Positions 45,261-55,389 of a DNA stretch of 64,000 bases are shown here, piece after piece. The position numbers were made by a program, and so were the translations under genes. The stretch comes from Agrococcus jenensis (GTDB lineage Bacteria > Actinomycetota > Actinomycetes > Actinomycetales > Microbacteriaceae), in NCBI RefSeq assembly GCF_003752465.1, contig NZ_RKHJ01000001.1, forward strand, positions 1,550,001-1,614,000. Direction: 5' to 3'. A model generated the notes under the pieces. It saw only the letters and a program-made list of their open reading frames with translations. It was not told the DNA's origin and did not search any database. The number at the start of each line of letters is the position of its first letter. Positions within the stretch are counted from its first letter, which is position 1.

Positions 45261-45761
45261 TCATGGCCGGATCGCCGCTGGCCGCCAGCGCGAGACCGCG
45301 TCAGCCGTCTCGCGGAGGAACGCGTCGAGCACTGCGTCCACCTCGACCCGATCGCGCCTCGGCTGCCACACCTCGAGGTCGTCCTCGAGCTGCACCATCC
45401 GCTCGACAGCACGACTGCTGGAACCGTGCCTGATCACGTCGTGTGCCCACGAGGTGAGCTCGCGCAACGTGCGCGCGCCGCTGCGGTGCTCCATGACCAT
45501 GACGCGGAGCGCGATCACCTGCGCATCCTCGTCGGACATCGGCCGGTAGTCGAGGCCCAGCGCCGAATGCGCGCGCCGGACGAGCGCTCGCGCCTCCGAC
45601 CAGCCCAGCGAAGGGCTCGCCCCGGCCAGCTCGGCGACCTCGAGCGCTTCGTCGCCGTCGAGCAGCGCCATCACGGCGGCATCGATGCTGCTGCGGAAGT
45701 CGCCGAAGACCAGCGTGCGCGCGTGAGCGACCGTGAACGCATCAGCCGTGCTGTCCTCCAT
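45261..45761 (-). CDS. Hypothetical protein (166 residues)
   Basis: A soluble, helical protein beginning MEDSTADAFTVAHARTLVFG, with charged segments (RTLRELTSWAHDVIRHG, VEVDAVLDAFLRETADAV). No family recognised, no signal peptide. Its codon use appears slightly less GC-extreme than that of neighbours, and it sits beside tRNA-Thr, so recent acquisition is possible but not shown. Confidence 0.6.
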   Translation of the reverse strand: MEDSTADAFTVAHARTLVFGDFRSSIDAAVMALLDGDEALEVAELAGASPSLGWSEARALVRRAHSALGLDYRPMSDEDAQVIALRVMVMEHRSGARTLRELTSWAHDVIRHGSSSRAVERMVQLEDDLEVWQPRRDRVEVDAVLDAFLRETADAVSRWRPAAIRP

Positions 45762-45863
45762 GGCTGCATCTCAGCACGACGCGCAATGCCGCGCGCGCAG
45801 CCCGGTCCGTGTCGCCCGGAACACGCGCGTCCGCGAAGAGGCAGCGCCCCGACGGCCGAGCGG

Positions 45864-45935
45864 AGCCCCCTGTCAGGATTGAACTGACGACCTACGCTTT
45901 ACAAGAGCGTTGCTCTACCACTGAGCTAAGGAGGC
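45864..45935 (-). tRNA. tRNA-Thr (anticodon TGT)
   Basis: On the minus strand: acceptor GCCTCCT/AGGGGGC, D-arm GCTCAGTGGTAGAGC, anticodon stem ACGCT/AGCGT with loop CTTGTAA, and a T-arm with loop TTCAATC. The CCA end is not encoded. Confidence 0.95.
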
Positions 45936-45980
45936 GCGGCCCGGTTCGCCCGGGACCGTCAGCCATTCTAGGCTTGCCCA

Positions 45981-46505
45981 GTGAGCCGCCTGCGTCCCTG
46001 GAACCCCGAGCGCGACGCGGCGGCCGTGCTCGCCGCGTTCGCGGCATCCGAGGATCTGCACCGCCAGGCGCCGCCCATCCGCACGCTCGACGAGGCGCAC
46101 GCCTACCTCGCCGACATCGCCGACGACGCGCTCGCGATCGACGTCGACGGCATCGCGGTCGGCTGCATCTCGGCTGCCGATCGCGACCTCCGCCACGGCA
46201 CCGCCTGGATGTCGTACTGGCTCGCCCCTGCCGCTCGCGGCCGCGGGCTCGCGGCCCGCGCGCTCGACACGCGCTCCCGCAGCCTCTTCGCCGACGGCTT
46301 CCACCGGCTCGAGCTCGGCGCGAGGGCCAACAACCCGGCCTCCGTCGCAGTGGCGGAGCGCGCGGGGTTCGTGCGAGAGGGCGTCGAGCGGCAGCGGCTC
46401 CGCTACGTCGACGAGCACGGCCGCGACGAGCGCTTCGACGTCATCCGGCTCGCGCGGCTCGCGACCGATCCCCGCCCCGACCTCACCCCGCTGGAGCTCG
46501 CATGA
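45981..46505 (+). CDS. GNAT-family N-acetyltransferase (RimJ/RimL-like)
   Basis: A 174-residue acetyltransferase. The acetyl-CoA loop APAARGRGLAARAL and the C-terminal RLELGARANNPASVAVAERA plus GFVREGVERQRL resemble RimJ/RimL enzymes acting on protein N-termini or small amines. TAGGCT ends 6 nt before the GTG. The stop overlaps the next ATG by 4 nt. Confidence 0.87.
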   Translation: MSRLRPWNPERDAAAVLAAFAASEDLHRQAPPIRTLDEAHAYLADIADDALAIDVDGIAVGCISAADRDLRHGTAWMSYWLAPAARGRGLAARALDTRSRSLFADGFHRLELGARANNPASVAVAERAGFVREGVERQRLRYVDEHGRDERFDVIRLARLATDPRPDLTPLELA

Positions 46506-47437
46506 CCGCCTTCCTCTGGCTGCTCGCATCGATCGGGGCCGGCACCGGCCTCGCGCTGCAGAGCCGCGTGAACGGCGAGCTCGGCGCCCGCCTCGAGCAC
46601 GGCATGCTCGCCGCCCTCATCTCGTTCGGCATCGGCACCGCGGTGCTCGCCCTCCTGCTCGTCGTGTGGCCGGGCGCCCGAGCGGGCGTGCGCCGCCTCA
46701 TCGGCGTGATCCGCGACGGCTCGATGCCGTGGTGGTACGCGACGACGGGTCTGCTCGGCGCCTTCCTCGTCGCCACCCAGGGCATCGTCGTCGGCACGCT
46801 CGGCGTCGCGCTCTACACGGTCGGCGTCGTCGCCGGCCAGACGATGAGCGGGCTCGCCGTCGACCGGATGGGCCTCGGCGGCCTGGCGAGGAAGGCCATC
46901 ACGCCGCCACGCGTCGTCGGTGGGGTGCTCGCGCTCGTCGCCGTGGGCCTCGCCCTCGTCGGCACGGGCGAGCTCGAGGGCGCGTGGCTCATCGTGCTGC
47001 CGTTCCTCGCCGGCCTGCTGCAGTCGCTGCAGCAGGCGATGGGCGGTCTCGTGCAGCGGCACGCGCAGTCGGCGATCGCGCAGACGGTGTCGAACTTCGT
47101 CGTCGGCACGATCGCGCTCGCGCTCTTCGTGCTCGTCCAGACCCTCGTGGGCGTGCGCGGAGCACCGCTGCCCACGGAGCCCTGGCTCTACGTCGGCGGC
47201 GTGCTCGGCATCGTCTTCATCGCGCTCATGTCGGTCGCCGTCCACCACCTGGGCGTGCTCACCATGGGCCTCGGCGTCATCTGCGGCCAGGTGGTGACGT
47301 CGGTGCTGCTCGACGTCGTCTTCCCCGCCGGGCACCCCGTCACGACCTGGTCGCTGCTCGGCGCGGCGCTCACGATCGCGGCGGTCGGCGTCTCGGCCAT
47401 CCGCCGCCCGGCGCGCGCGGCAGCTCGATCGGTCTGA
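46502..47437 (+). CDS. DMT-superfamily membrane protein (YdcZ/DUF606 type, two repeats)
   Basis: A 311-residue protein with about ten hydrophobic helices in two related halves: LASIGAGTGLALQSRVNGEL at the start, and FLAGLLQSLQQAMGGLVQRH at the beginning of the second half. This duplicated DUF606 layout occurs in small-solute exporters of unknown substrate. It is coupled to the acetyltransferase by a 4-nt overlap. A multi-part inverted repeat overlapping the stop codon follows. Confidence 0.82.
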   Translation: MTAFLWLLASIGAGTGLALQSRVNGELGARLEHGMLAALISFGIGTAVLALLLVVWPGARAGVRRLIGVIRDGSMPWWYATTGLLGAFLVATQGIVVGTLGVALYTVGVVAGQTMSGLAVDRMGLGGLARKAITPPRVVGGVLALVAVGLALVGTGELEGAWLIVLPFLAGLLQSLQQAMGGLVQRHAQSAIAQTVSNFVVGTIALALFVLVQTLVGVRGAPLPTEPWLYVGGVLGIVFIALMSVAVHHLGVLTMGLGVICGQVVTSVLLDVVFPAGHPVTTWSLLGAALTIAAVGVSAIRRPARAAARSV

Positions 47438-47489
47438 GCGCACAGGCGGCGACGCGGGCCGCCTGCGTCCGCGCTCAGCCCGATCGAGC
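47423..47489. terminator. Three-segment bidirectional terminator between transporter and msrB
   Basis: Nested complementary arms: GCTCGATCGG/CCGATCGAGC (47423-47432, 47480-47489), CTGAGCGC/GCGCTCAG (47434-47441, 47471-47478) and CAGGCGGC/GCCGCCTG (47443-47450, 47458-47465). The outer arm lies within the end of the transporter gene. Confidence 0.75.
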
Positions 47490-47503
47490 TGGCAGCCGCC
47501 CGG

Positions 47504-47902
47504 TCAGGACTCGGGCGTGAAGGTCATCGCGAGCGAGTTCATGCAGAACCGGTCGCCGGTCGGCGTCTGCGGGGCGTCGTCGAAGAGGTGGCCGAGGTGG
47601 CTGCCGCACTTGGCGCAGCGCACCTCGGTGCGCACCATGCCGAGCGAGCGGTCCTCGATGAGCTCGACGGCGTCCTCGCGGGCCTCGTAGAAGCTCGGCC
47701 AGCCGCAGCCGGCGTCGAACTTCGTCTGGTCGTCGAAGAGCTCGTTGCCGCACGCGCCGCACGCGTAGACGCCCTGGCGCTGCTCGTCGAGCAGCGCACC
47801 GGTCCAGGGGCGCTCCGTGCCGGCCTGGCGCAGCACGCGGTAGGCGTCGGGGGCGAGGGTCTCGCGCCACTCGGAGTCGGAGCGTTCGATTCGATCGGTC
47901 AT
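47504..47902 (-). CDS. msrB: Peptide methionine-R-sulfoxide reductase MsrB
   Basis: A 132-residue enzyme repairing oxidised methionine (R-epimer). Zinc ligands C48/C51 (CGAC) and C96/C99 (CAKC), the GCGWPSF substrate loop and catalytic C120 in DRFCMNS are all present. TAGCAT ends 6 nt before the ATG. It is divergent from the DUF3263 gene. The msrB-DUF3263-LytR_C-groEL order appears conserved in related actinobacteria (from memory). Confidence 0.96.
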   Translation of the reverse strand: MTDRIERSDSEWRETLAPDAYRVLRQAGTERPWTGALLDEQRQGVYACGACGNELFDDQTKFDAGCGWPSFYEAREDAVELIEDRSLGMVRTEVRCAKCGSHLGHLFDDAPQTPTGDRFCMNSLAMTFTPES

Positions 47903-47975
47903 GCCTCGATGCTACGCCGCGGCGGAGCGCGTTTCGCGGCGGGCAGAACGCGACGCCACGCCTAGGATCGACTCC

Positions 47976-48344
47976 ATGTCGACCGAGCCCCGCCAACGCT
48001 CGAAGGGCACTGCCGACGAAGCGGCGGCCCTCGCGTTCGCGGCCGCCGAGGCAGCCAGGCCCGAGCACGTCGGCATCGGCGAGGCGACGGATGCGCCGAC
48101 CGACCCGGGTGCGGCGGCGGACGACCTCGCACGGGCGCGGGAGGAGCGCATCCGCGCAGTGCTCGACTTCGAGGCGGGCTGGTCGAGCCACGGCGGCGCG
48201 AAGGCCCGGGCCATCCGGACCGAGTTCGGCTGGTCGACCACGCGCTACTACCAGGTGCTCGACGCGGCGATCGAGACGCCGCAGGCGCTCCACCACGACC
48301 CGATGCTCGTGCGCCGGCTGCTGCGACTGCGCGACGGCGCATGA
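47976..48344 (+). CDS. DUF3263 protein (helix-turn-helix-like)
   Basis: A 122-residue protein. An Ala-rich, probably disordered N-terminus of about 50 residues is followed by the DUF3263 block: RIRAVLDFEAGWSSHGGAKA, IRTEFGWSTTRYYQVLD and DPMLVRRLLRLRD. The GWSTTRYYQ segment looks like a recognition helix, so DNA binding is plausible. TAGGAT ends 7 nt before the ATG. The stop overlaps the next gene by 4 nt. Confidence 0.85.
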   Translation: MSTEPRQRSKGTADEAAALAFAAAEAARPEHVGIGEATDAPTDPGAAADDLARAREERIRAVLDFEAGWSSHGGAKARAIRTEFGWSTTRYYQVLDAAIETPQALHHDPMLVRRLLRLRDGA

Positions 48345-48895
48345 GCCGCACGCACCGCGTCGGCGCGCACCGCAGCACGGGCGACACCCGCTGGCCGCGC
48401 TGGGCGATCCTGCTCGCCGCGCTCGCGGTGGCGGTCGTGCTCACCGCGGTCGGCCTCTTCCTGCTCGACCGCCTGCGCATCGAGCCGGTGCCCGAGCCGG
48501 TCGCGACCGAGCAGCCGCTCGTGATCGCCGACCCCTCGCAGATCGATCCGACGATCGACGCGTCGATCACGGTGCTCGACGGCACGGGGGAGCAGGGTGT
48601 CGCCGCAGGTGCGGGCCAGGCGCTCTCCGACGCCGGCTGGTCGGTCGTCGCGACGGCATCCGCCACCGAGGTCGGCGACCGCACGGTCGTCTGGTTCGAC
48701 GCCCCCGCGCTCGAGCCCATCGCGCGCGGACTCGCGCAGCAGCTGGGGGTCGGCCAGGCGCTGCAGTCGGACGGCCGCATCTCGGGCTCACCGATCACGA
48801 TCGTGCTCGGCACGGATGCGCCCGGCACGGTGCCGAGCGTCGCCCCGAGCGAGGACGGCGACGTCGACCACGCGCCGACGCCGATCGCGCCGTAG
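48341..48895 (+). CDS. Membrane protein with LytR C-terminal domain
   Basis: A 184-residue protein: a short basic cytoplasmic tail, one membrane helix (about residues 20-43) and an external LytR_C domain ([20 protein letters not shown] then SDAGW). It lacks the LytR-CpsA-Psr catalytic domain. A cell-envelope role is inferred. It is translationally coupled to the DUF3263 gene and lies just upstream of the groEL control region. Confidence 0.85.
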   Translation: MSRTHRVGAHRSTGDTRWPRWAILLAALAVAVVLTAVGLFLLDRLRIEPVPEPVATEQPLVIADPSQIDPTIDASITVLDGTGEQGVAAGAGQALSDAGWSVVATASATEVGDRTVVWFDAPALEPIARGLAQQLGVGQALQSDGRISGSPITIVLGTDAPGTVPSVAPSEDGDVDHAPTPIAP

Positions 48896-48946
48896 CCCCG
48901 CCGGGCCCCGCCCCGACGGCCGGTCGCGGAGGCCGAGCGTGCTTGG

Positions 48947-48973
48947 CTTGCACTCGAAGGTGCCGAGTGCCAG
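48947..48973 (+). promoter_or_regulatory. CIRCE element 1 (HrcA operator) of groEL
   Basis: CTTGCACTC, 9 nt, GAGTGCCAG: an inverted repeat with the CIRCE spacing and core GCACTC-N9-GAGTGC. Confidence 0.85.
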
Positions 48974-48982
48974 ACTTGGGCC

Positions 48983-49009
48983 TTGGCACTCGCCCTGTTG
49001 GAGTGCCAG
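48983..49009 (+). promoter_or_regulatory. CIRCE element 2 (HrcA operator) of groEL
   Basis: TTGGCACTC, 9 nt, GAGTGCCAG. Its centre is 36 bp from that of element 1, placing two HrcA sites in the promoter and leader of groEL. Confidence 0.9.
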
Positions 49010-49013
49010 TTGA

Positions 49014-50666
<1,653 letters not shown>

Positions 50667-50681
50667 GTCCGCAGGACTGAA

Positions 50682-50830
50682 GGTCGAGTAGCAGCCGCCG
50701 AAGGCGGCCGCGTATCGAGGCCCAGGAGTCCGACAGATCGAAGGGCCCCAGCAGCAGTGCTGGGGCCCTTCGCCGTACCCGGGTGGTCTCGATACGCGCG
50801 CGGCTCCGCCGCGTGCTACTCGACCAGCGA
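50682..50830. repeat. Inverted pair of REP-like elements flanking the groEL terminator (copy 2)
   Basis: Left unit 50682-50720: GGTCGAGTAGCAGCCGCCG...CGCGTATCGAGG. Right unit 50785-50830: GGTCTCGATACGCGCG...GTGCTACTCGACCAGCGA. They match the pair at 40127-40230. CTCGACCAGCGAGG is repeated immediately after the right unit. Confidence 0.75.
50740..50771 (+). terminator. groEL terminator
   Basis: A 14-bp perfect stem GAAGGGCCCCAGCA (50740-50753), loop GCAG, TGCTGGGGCCCTTC (50758-50771), sitting between the two REP-like units. Confidence 0.85.
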
Positions 50831-50857
50831 GGCGCTCGACCAGCGAGGCAGGGCGCC

Positions 50858-51148
50858 CTAGCCGCCGAACAGACGCGCGTTGCCCGCCTCCACCTCGTCG
50901 TACTGGCGGCCCGCCGCTGCGAGCGCCTCGTTGATGTTCGCGAGCGACTCGTCCACCCGCTGCTGGGTCGCGCGCCACTCCTGCAGGAGCGCCTGGAAGG
51001 CGACGGACGCCTGGCCCGTCCACGACTCCTGCAGCGCCTGCAGCTGTGCGAGCATGGCCGCGACCTCCGACTGCACCCGCGAGCCGGTGCCTCGCACGCC
51101 GACGTGCGCGCCGTGGAGCGCATCGGCGTCGACGCCGTACCTGCTCAT
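50858..51148 (-). CDS. WXG100-family (ESAT-6-like) secreted protein
   Basis: A 96-residue helical-hairpin protein with the central W-x-G (ALQESWTGQASVAFQ, W near residue 43) and a C-terminal helix ending YDEVEAGNARLFGG; the Y-x-x-x-E signal is visible. Such proteins are substrates of type VII secretion. No ESX/EccC component lies in the window. The start codon lies inside a 17-bp tandem duplication that creates an extra out-of-frame ATG upstream (51165). Confidence 0.88.
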   Translation of the reverse strand: MSRYGVDADALHGAHVGVRGTGSRVQSEVAAMLAQLQALQESWTGQASVAFQALLQEWRATQQRVDESLANINEALAAAGRQYDEVEAGNARLFGG

Positions 51149-51168
51149 GATCCGTACCTGCTCATGAT
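51135..51168 (-). repeat. 17-bp tandem duplication over the WXG100 start codon (upstream mini-ORF)
   Basis: CCGTACCTGCTCATGAT occurs twice back to back (51135-51151 and 51152-51168). On the coding strand the outer copy gives ATG 51165 with GAGGGGATC before it, encoding MSRYGS and a TGA that overlaps the real ATG at 51148, so translation of the main gene may depend on reinitiation. Confidence 0.7.
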
Positions 51169-51226
51169 CCCCTCGATCCCGCGCGGCGCGTCCGCGCTCG
51201 AGGGAGAAGGTAGGCGGATGCGCCGG

Positions 51227-52828
51227 TCAGGCGCGGCCGCGGAGGACGCCCTGTGGATCGCCGGTCGCGGTGGCCTCGGGCCGGAGCCGCTGCGAGAGCG
51301 CCATGACCGCCGAGTCGTCGGCGAGCGGGATGGCGATGCGGAACGTCGCACCGCCGCCCGGCGTCTCGACGACGTCGACGCGCCCGCGGTGCGCGCGCAC
51401 GATGCCCGCGACGATCGCGAGGCCGAGCCCGGAGCCGCCGAGCTCGCGGGCGCGCGAGCTCTCGGCGCGGAAGAAGCGCTGGAAGATGCGCTCGCGCAGC
51501 TCCTCCGGCACGCCCTCGCCGTGGTCGATCACGAGCACGACCGCTTCGCGGCGCCGGGTCGAGACGCCCACGCCGAGCTCGATGGGCGTGCCGTCCGGCG
51601 TGTAGCGCAGGGCGTTGCCGATGAGGTTCGAGATCACCTGCCGCAGCGTGTGCTCGTCGCCCATCACGATCGCGGGGGGCGTGAGCGGCGGCGGCGTGAA
51701 GACGCCGCTCGAGGGCGCGTCGTCGACGGCGCCAGCCACGGGTCCCATCTCGTCGGCAGCGATCGGCAGCACCGCCACGTGCCGGTCGGTCGCGCCGACG
51801 CGGGTGTCGCTCGCGGCGTCGTTCACGAGCGGCACGAGGTCGAGCGGCTGCAGGTCGAGCGGCCGGCGCTCGTCGAGCCGCGCGAGCTGCAGCAGGTCCT
51901 CGACGAGCCGGGCCATGCGCTTCGCCTCGCCCTCGATGCGCTCCATGGCGCTCGAGACGTCCTCGGGGCGCGAGATCGCGCCCATCCGGTACAGCTCGGC
52001 GTAGCCGCGCACCGACACGAGCGGGGTGCGCAGCTCGTGGCTCGCGTCGCCCACGAACTGCCGCATCTGCGCGACCGACGCGTCGCGCTGCTCGATCGCG
52101 ACCTCGATGCGGTCGAGCATCGCGTTGAGCGACTGCTGCAGCGACCCGACCTCGGTGCGCGGGTTCTCACCCGTGAGGCGAGAGTCGTAGTCGCCGTCGG
52201 CGAACCGCTGTGCCTCCGCCGCGACCTTCCGCAGGCCGCGCAGCGTCGAGACCGCGAGGATGCGCGTGAGCGCGGCGCCGAGCACGATCGCGAGCAGCGA
52301 GAACCCGGCGAAGACGAGCATGAACGTGGCGGTCGTCGACTCGAGCGACTCCAGGTCGACCGCGACGACCGACACCAGCAGCTCCCCGGTGCCCTCGACC
52401 GTGCTGGGCGCGACGAGCGTGCGCCAGCTCGACTCGCCGTCGATCGAGCGCTGCGTGAAGGCGGTGTCCTGCTCGGCCGCCGTGCCGATCGTCAGGCCGG
52501 AGAGGTCGGGGTTGTCGGGCGCGGGCAGCTTGTTGTCGCACAGCACTGTGCCCGACGCATCCGCGACGCCCAGGTAGTACGTGTTGGGCATGCGCTGCGC
52601 CAGGTCGCACTGCTCGGGCGAGTCGGTGCGCGTGATGGGCTCGCTCGTGAACGCGCGCATCGCCTGCTCGAGGTCGCGGTCGACGTCGGCCACCTGCGCA
52701 TCGCGGATGATGCTGAGCGTGCCGATGCCCGCGAGCGCGAGCCCGAACGTCATGACGACGACGATGAGTGCGCTGATGCGCCCGGCCAGCGTGGTGCGGC
52801 CGAGCAGGCGACCGAGCGCGCCCCGCAC
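51227..52828 (-). CDS. Sensor histidine kinase (OmpR-partner type)
   Basis: A 533-residue kinase with two membrane helices (about 17-40 and 168-190) flanking an external domain of about 125 residues containing two cysteines (C74, C97). HAMP domain, the phospho-acceptor block VGDASHELRTP (H264), and HATPase motifs NLIGNALRYTP and GSGLGLAIVAGIV follow. A Pro/Ala-rich insertion (GVFTPPPLTPP) lies between the dimerisation and ATPase domains. It starts with GTG directly after the response-regulator stop. It resembles the TcrY/PrrB group; the signal is unknown. Confidence 0.9.
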   Translation of the reverse strand: MRGALGRLLGRTTLAGRISALIVVVMTFGLALAGIGTLSIIRDAQVADVDRDLEQAMRAFTSEPITRTDSPEQCDLAQRMPNTYYLGVADASGTVLCDNKLPAPDNPDLSGLTIGTAAEQDTAFTQRSIDGESSWRTLVAPSTVEGTGELLVSVVAVDLESLESTTATFMLVFAGFSLLAIVLGAALTRILAVSTLRGLRKVAAEAQRFADGDYDSRLTGENPRTEVGSLQQSLNAMLDRIEVAIEQRDASVAQMRQFVGDASHELRTPLVSVRGYAELYRMGAISRPEDVSSAMERIEGEAKRMARLVEDLLQLARLDERRPLDLQPLDLVPLVNDAASDTRVGATDRHVAVLPIAADEMGPVAGAVDDAPSSGVFTPPPLTPPAIVMGDEHTLRQVISNLIGNALRYTPDGTPIELGVGVSTRRREAVVLVIDHGEGVPEELRERIFQRFFRAESSRARELGGSGLGLAIVAGIVRAHRGRVDVVETPGGGATFRIAIPLADDSAVMALSQRLRPEATATGDPQGVLRGRA

Positions 52829-53524
52829 CTACGCCTTCGGCGACTTCAGCATGTAGCCGAACCCGCGCTTCGTGACGATCATCGGCTCGGCGGCGCCGTC
52901 GTCGATCTTGCGCCGGAGGTAGGAGATGTACGACTCGACGATGCCGACGTCGCCGTTGAAGTCGTACTCCCACACGTGGTCGAGGATCTGCGCCTTCGAC
53001 AGCACGCGGTTGGCGTTGAGCATGAGGTAGCGCAGCAGCTTGAACTCGGTGGGGGAGAGCTCGATCTCCTCGCCGTTGACGGTGACCTCGTGCGTGTCCT
53101 GGTTCATCGCGAGCTCGCCGACGTGGATCGTGGCGTCGTCGGTCTCGGCCATCGTGCGGCGCAGGATCGCCTTGATGCGCGCGATGATCTCGTCGAGCGA
53201 GAAGGGCTTCGTGACGTAGTCGTCGCCGCCGACGGTGAGGCCGGTGATCTTGTCGTCGGTGTCGTCCTTGGCGGTGAGGAAGAGGATGGGCGACGTGAAG
53301 CCGGATGCGCGGAGCCGCTTCGTGACGCCGAAGCCGCTGATGTCGGGCAGCATGACGTCGAGCAGGATGAGGTCGGGCTCGTCCTCCAGCACCGCCGAGA
53401 TCGCCGCGGCGCCCGCGCCGACGGCGCGCACGTCGAAGCCGGCGAAGCGAAGGCTCGTGGAGAGCAGGTCGCGGATGTGGGGCTCGTCGTCCACCACGAG
53501 GATCTTGGCGCTGGGCTCAGTCAT
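52829..53524 (-). CDS. OmpR-type response regulator
   Basis: A 231-residue regulator. The receiver has VDDE, phospho-acceptor D56 (LLDVMLPD) and the conserved Lys in DYVTKPFS. The winged helix shows LSPTEFKLLRYLM and ESYISYLRRKID, typical of TcrX/PrrA-type regulators. It is upstream of and abutting its kinase gene with no spacer. The ATG follows a weak ribosome binding site. Confidence 0.92.
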   Translation of the reverse strand: MTEPSAKILVVDDEPHIRDLLSTSLRFAGFDVRAVGAGAAAISAVLEDEPDLILLDVMLPDISGFGVTKRLRASGFTSPILFLTAKDDTDDKITGLTVGGDDYVTKPFSLDEIIARIKAILRRTMAETDDATIHVGELAMNQDTHEVTVNGEEIELSPTEFKLLRYLMLNANRVLSKAQILDHVWEYDFNGDVGIVESYISYLRRKIDDGAAEPMIVTKRGFGYMLKSPKA

Positions 53525-53579
53525 GCGCTCAGTCTCTGATCGTTGCCTGTGCGATTCCTGAACGCCAGCCGCCAGCGCA

Positions 53580-55235
53580 TCAGTTGGCCGCGGCGTGGTC
53601 GGCGAGGCCCAGCTCGTGCTCGTCGAGGATCGTGTAGGCGTAGCCCTGCTCGGCGAGGAACCGCTGCCGGCCGAGGGCGAACTCCTGGTCGACGGTGTCG
53701 CGCGCCACGATCGTGTAGAAGCTCGCGGTGCGGCCGCCCTTCGGCCGCAGCAGGCGTCCGAGTCGCTGCGCCTCCTCCTGCCGCGAGCCGAACGAGCCCG
53801 AGACCTGCACGGCGAGGGAGGCGTCCGGCAAGTCGACCGAGAAGTTCGCGACCTTCGACACCACGAGCACCCGCTCGATGCCGTCGCGGAACGCCTGGAA
53901 CAGCTCCTCGCGCTCCGAGACCGGCGTCTCGCCGGTGATGAGCGGCGCGTCGAGCGCCTCGGACAGCTCGTCGAGCTGGTCGAGGTACTGGCCGATCACG
54001 AGCGTCGGCTCGTCCGGGTGCTCCTCGAGGATGCGCCGCACCGTCGGGATCTTCCGCGGGCTCGACGCGGCGATGCGGTAGCGGTCCCGGTCGCCGGACG
54101 CCGCGTACTCGAGCCGCTCGTCCTCGTCGAGGGTGATGCGCACCTCGAAGCACTCGGCGGGGGCGATGAAGCCCTGGCGCTCGATCTCCTTCCACGGCGC
54201 GTCGAAGCGCTTCGGGCCGATGAGGCTGAAGACGTCGGACTCGCGGCCGTCCTCGCGGACGAGCGTCGCGGTGAGGCCGAGCCGGCGGCGCGCCTGCAGG
54301 TCGGCGGTGAGCTTGAACACCGGTGCGGGCAGCAGGTGCACCTCGTCGTAGACGATGAGGCCCCAGTCGAGCGCGTCGAGCACGCCGAGGTGCGCGTACT
54401 CACCGGCGCGCTTGACGGTGAGGATCTGGTAGGTCGCGATCGTGACCGGCTTGATCTCCTTGCTGTGCCCGGAGTACTCGCCGATGTCCTCGGGCCGCAG
54501 GCTCGTGCGCGCCAGCAGCTCGCTGCGCCACTGCCGCGCCGAGACCGTGTTCGTCACGAGGATGAGCGTGGTCGTGTCGGTCGCGGCCATGGCCGCGGCG
54601 CCGACGATCGTCTTGCCGGCGCCGCAGGGGAGCACGACGACGCCCGAGCCGGCCTTCGAGAAGTGGTCGACCGCATCCTGCTGGTACGGCCGCATGCTCC
54701 AGCCGTCCTCGACGAGGTCGATCTCCATCGGCGTGCCGGGCGTGTAGCCGGCGAGGTCCTCGGCCGGCCAGCCGAGCTTCACGAGCTCCTGCTTCAGCTC
54801 GCCGCGCGCCCAGTCGACGACGCGGATCCCGTCGGTCGTGGGGCCGGCGAGCAGCGGCGCGATCTTCTTCGAGCGCCGCACCTCCTCGAGCACGGGCCGG
54901 TCCTGGCTGCGCAGCACGAGGCCCTCGTCGTCGCGCTCGATCACGAGCCGGCCGTAGCGGCCGATCGTCTCGCGGATGTCCTGCGCGACGCCCGCGGGCA
55001 CCGGGAACTTGGCGTGCTGGTCGAGCGTGCCGATGATCTCGTCGGCCGTGTGGCCCGCCGCGCGGGCGTTCCAGAGGCCCAGCCGCGTCACCCGATAGGT
55101 GTGGATGTGCTCGGGCGCGCGCTCGAGCTCGGCGAAGACCTGGAGGGCCTGGCGAGCGGTCGCGGCATCGGGATGCGCCACCTCGAGCAGCACGGTGCGG
55201 TCGGACTGCACGATGAGGGGACCTGGGAGCGACAT
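53580..55235 (-). CDS. XPB-type DNA repair helicase
   Basis: A 551-residue superfamily 2 helicase. An N-terminal damage-recognition-like region (to about residue 170) is followed by RPYQQDAVDHF (Q-motif region), Walker A LPCGAGKT, DEVH box LIVYDEVHLLPAP, GLTATLVREDG, and in the second core QVSGSFGSRQEEAQRLGRLLRP (motif VI). It is a bacterial XPB as in mycobacteria. The ATG at 55235 is preferred over a TTG three codons earlier; TAGGCT lies 8 nt upstream. The next gene on this strand encodes its usual partner. Confidence 0.93.
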   Translation of the reverse strand: MSLPGPLIVQSDRTVLLEVAHPDAATARQALQVFAELERAPEHIHTYRVTRLGLWNARAAGHTADEIIGTLDQHAKFPVPAGVAQDIRETIGRYGRLVIERDDEGLVLRSQDRPVLEEVRRSKKIAPLLAGPTTDGIRVVDWARGELKQELVKLGWPAEDLAGYTPGTPMEIDLVEDGWSMRPYQQDAVDHFSKAGSGVVVLPCGAGKTIVGAAAMAATDTTTLILVTNTVSARQWRSELLARTSLRPEDIGEYSGHSKEIKPVTIATYQILTVKRAGEYAHLGVLDALDWGLIVYDEVHLLPAPVFKLTADLQARRRLGLTATLVREDGRESDVFSLIGPKRFDAPWKEIERQGFIAPAECFEVRITLDEDERLEYAASGDRDRYRIAASSPRKIPTVRRILEEHPDEPTLVIGQYLDQLDELSEALDAPLITGETPVSEREELFQAFRDGIERVLVVSKVANFSVDLPDASLAVQVSGSFGSRQEEAQRLGRLLRPKGGRTASFYTIVARDTVDQEFALGRQRFLAEQGYAYTILDEHELGLADHAAAN

Positions 55236-55389
55236 AGCCTGCAAGCCTACTCCCGGCGTCCCTGCGGCAGAACCCTGCCGGCCGGGGCAGCGGCCCTGCC
55301 CATGCCGCGCTCGCCGGGTGGTCAGGACACGCCGTGCGCCGGGGCTCGCCGGCGGCGTGTCGTGACCACCCGATGCGGGTGGCGAGCGG

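Noticed and set aside
51227..53524. Second phosphate two-component system
   Set aside because: The kinase has a large external sensor domain and two membrane helices, unlike SenX3, and there is no phosphate-related gene beside it.
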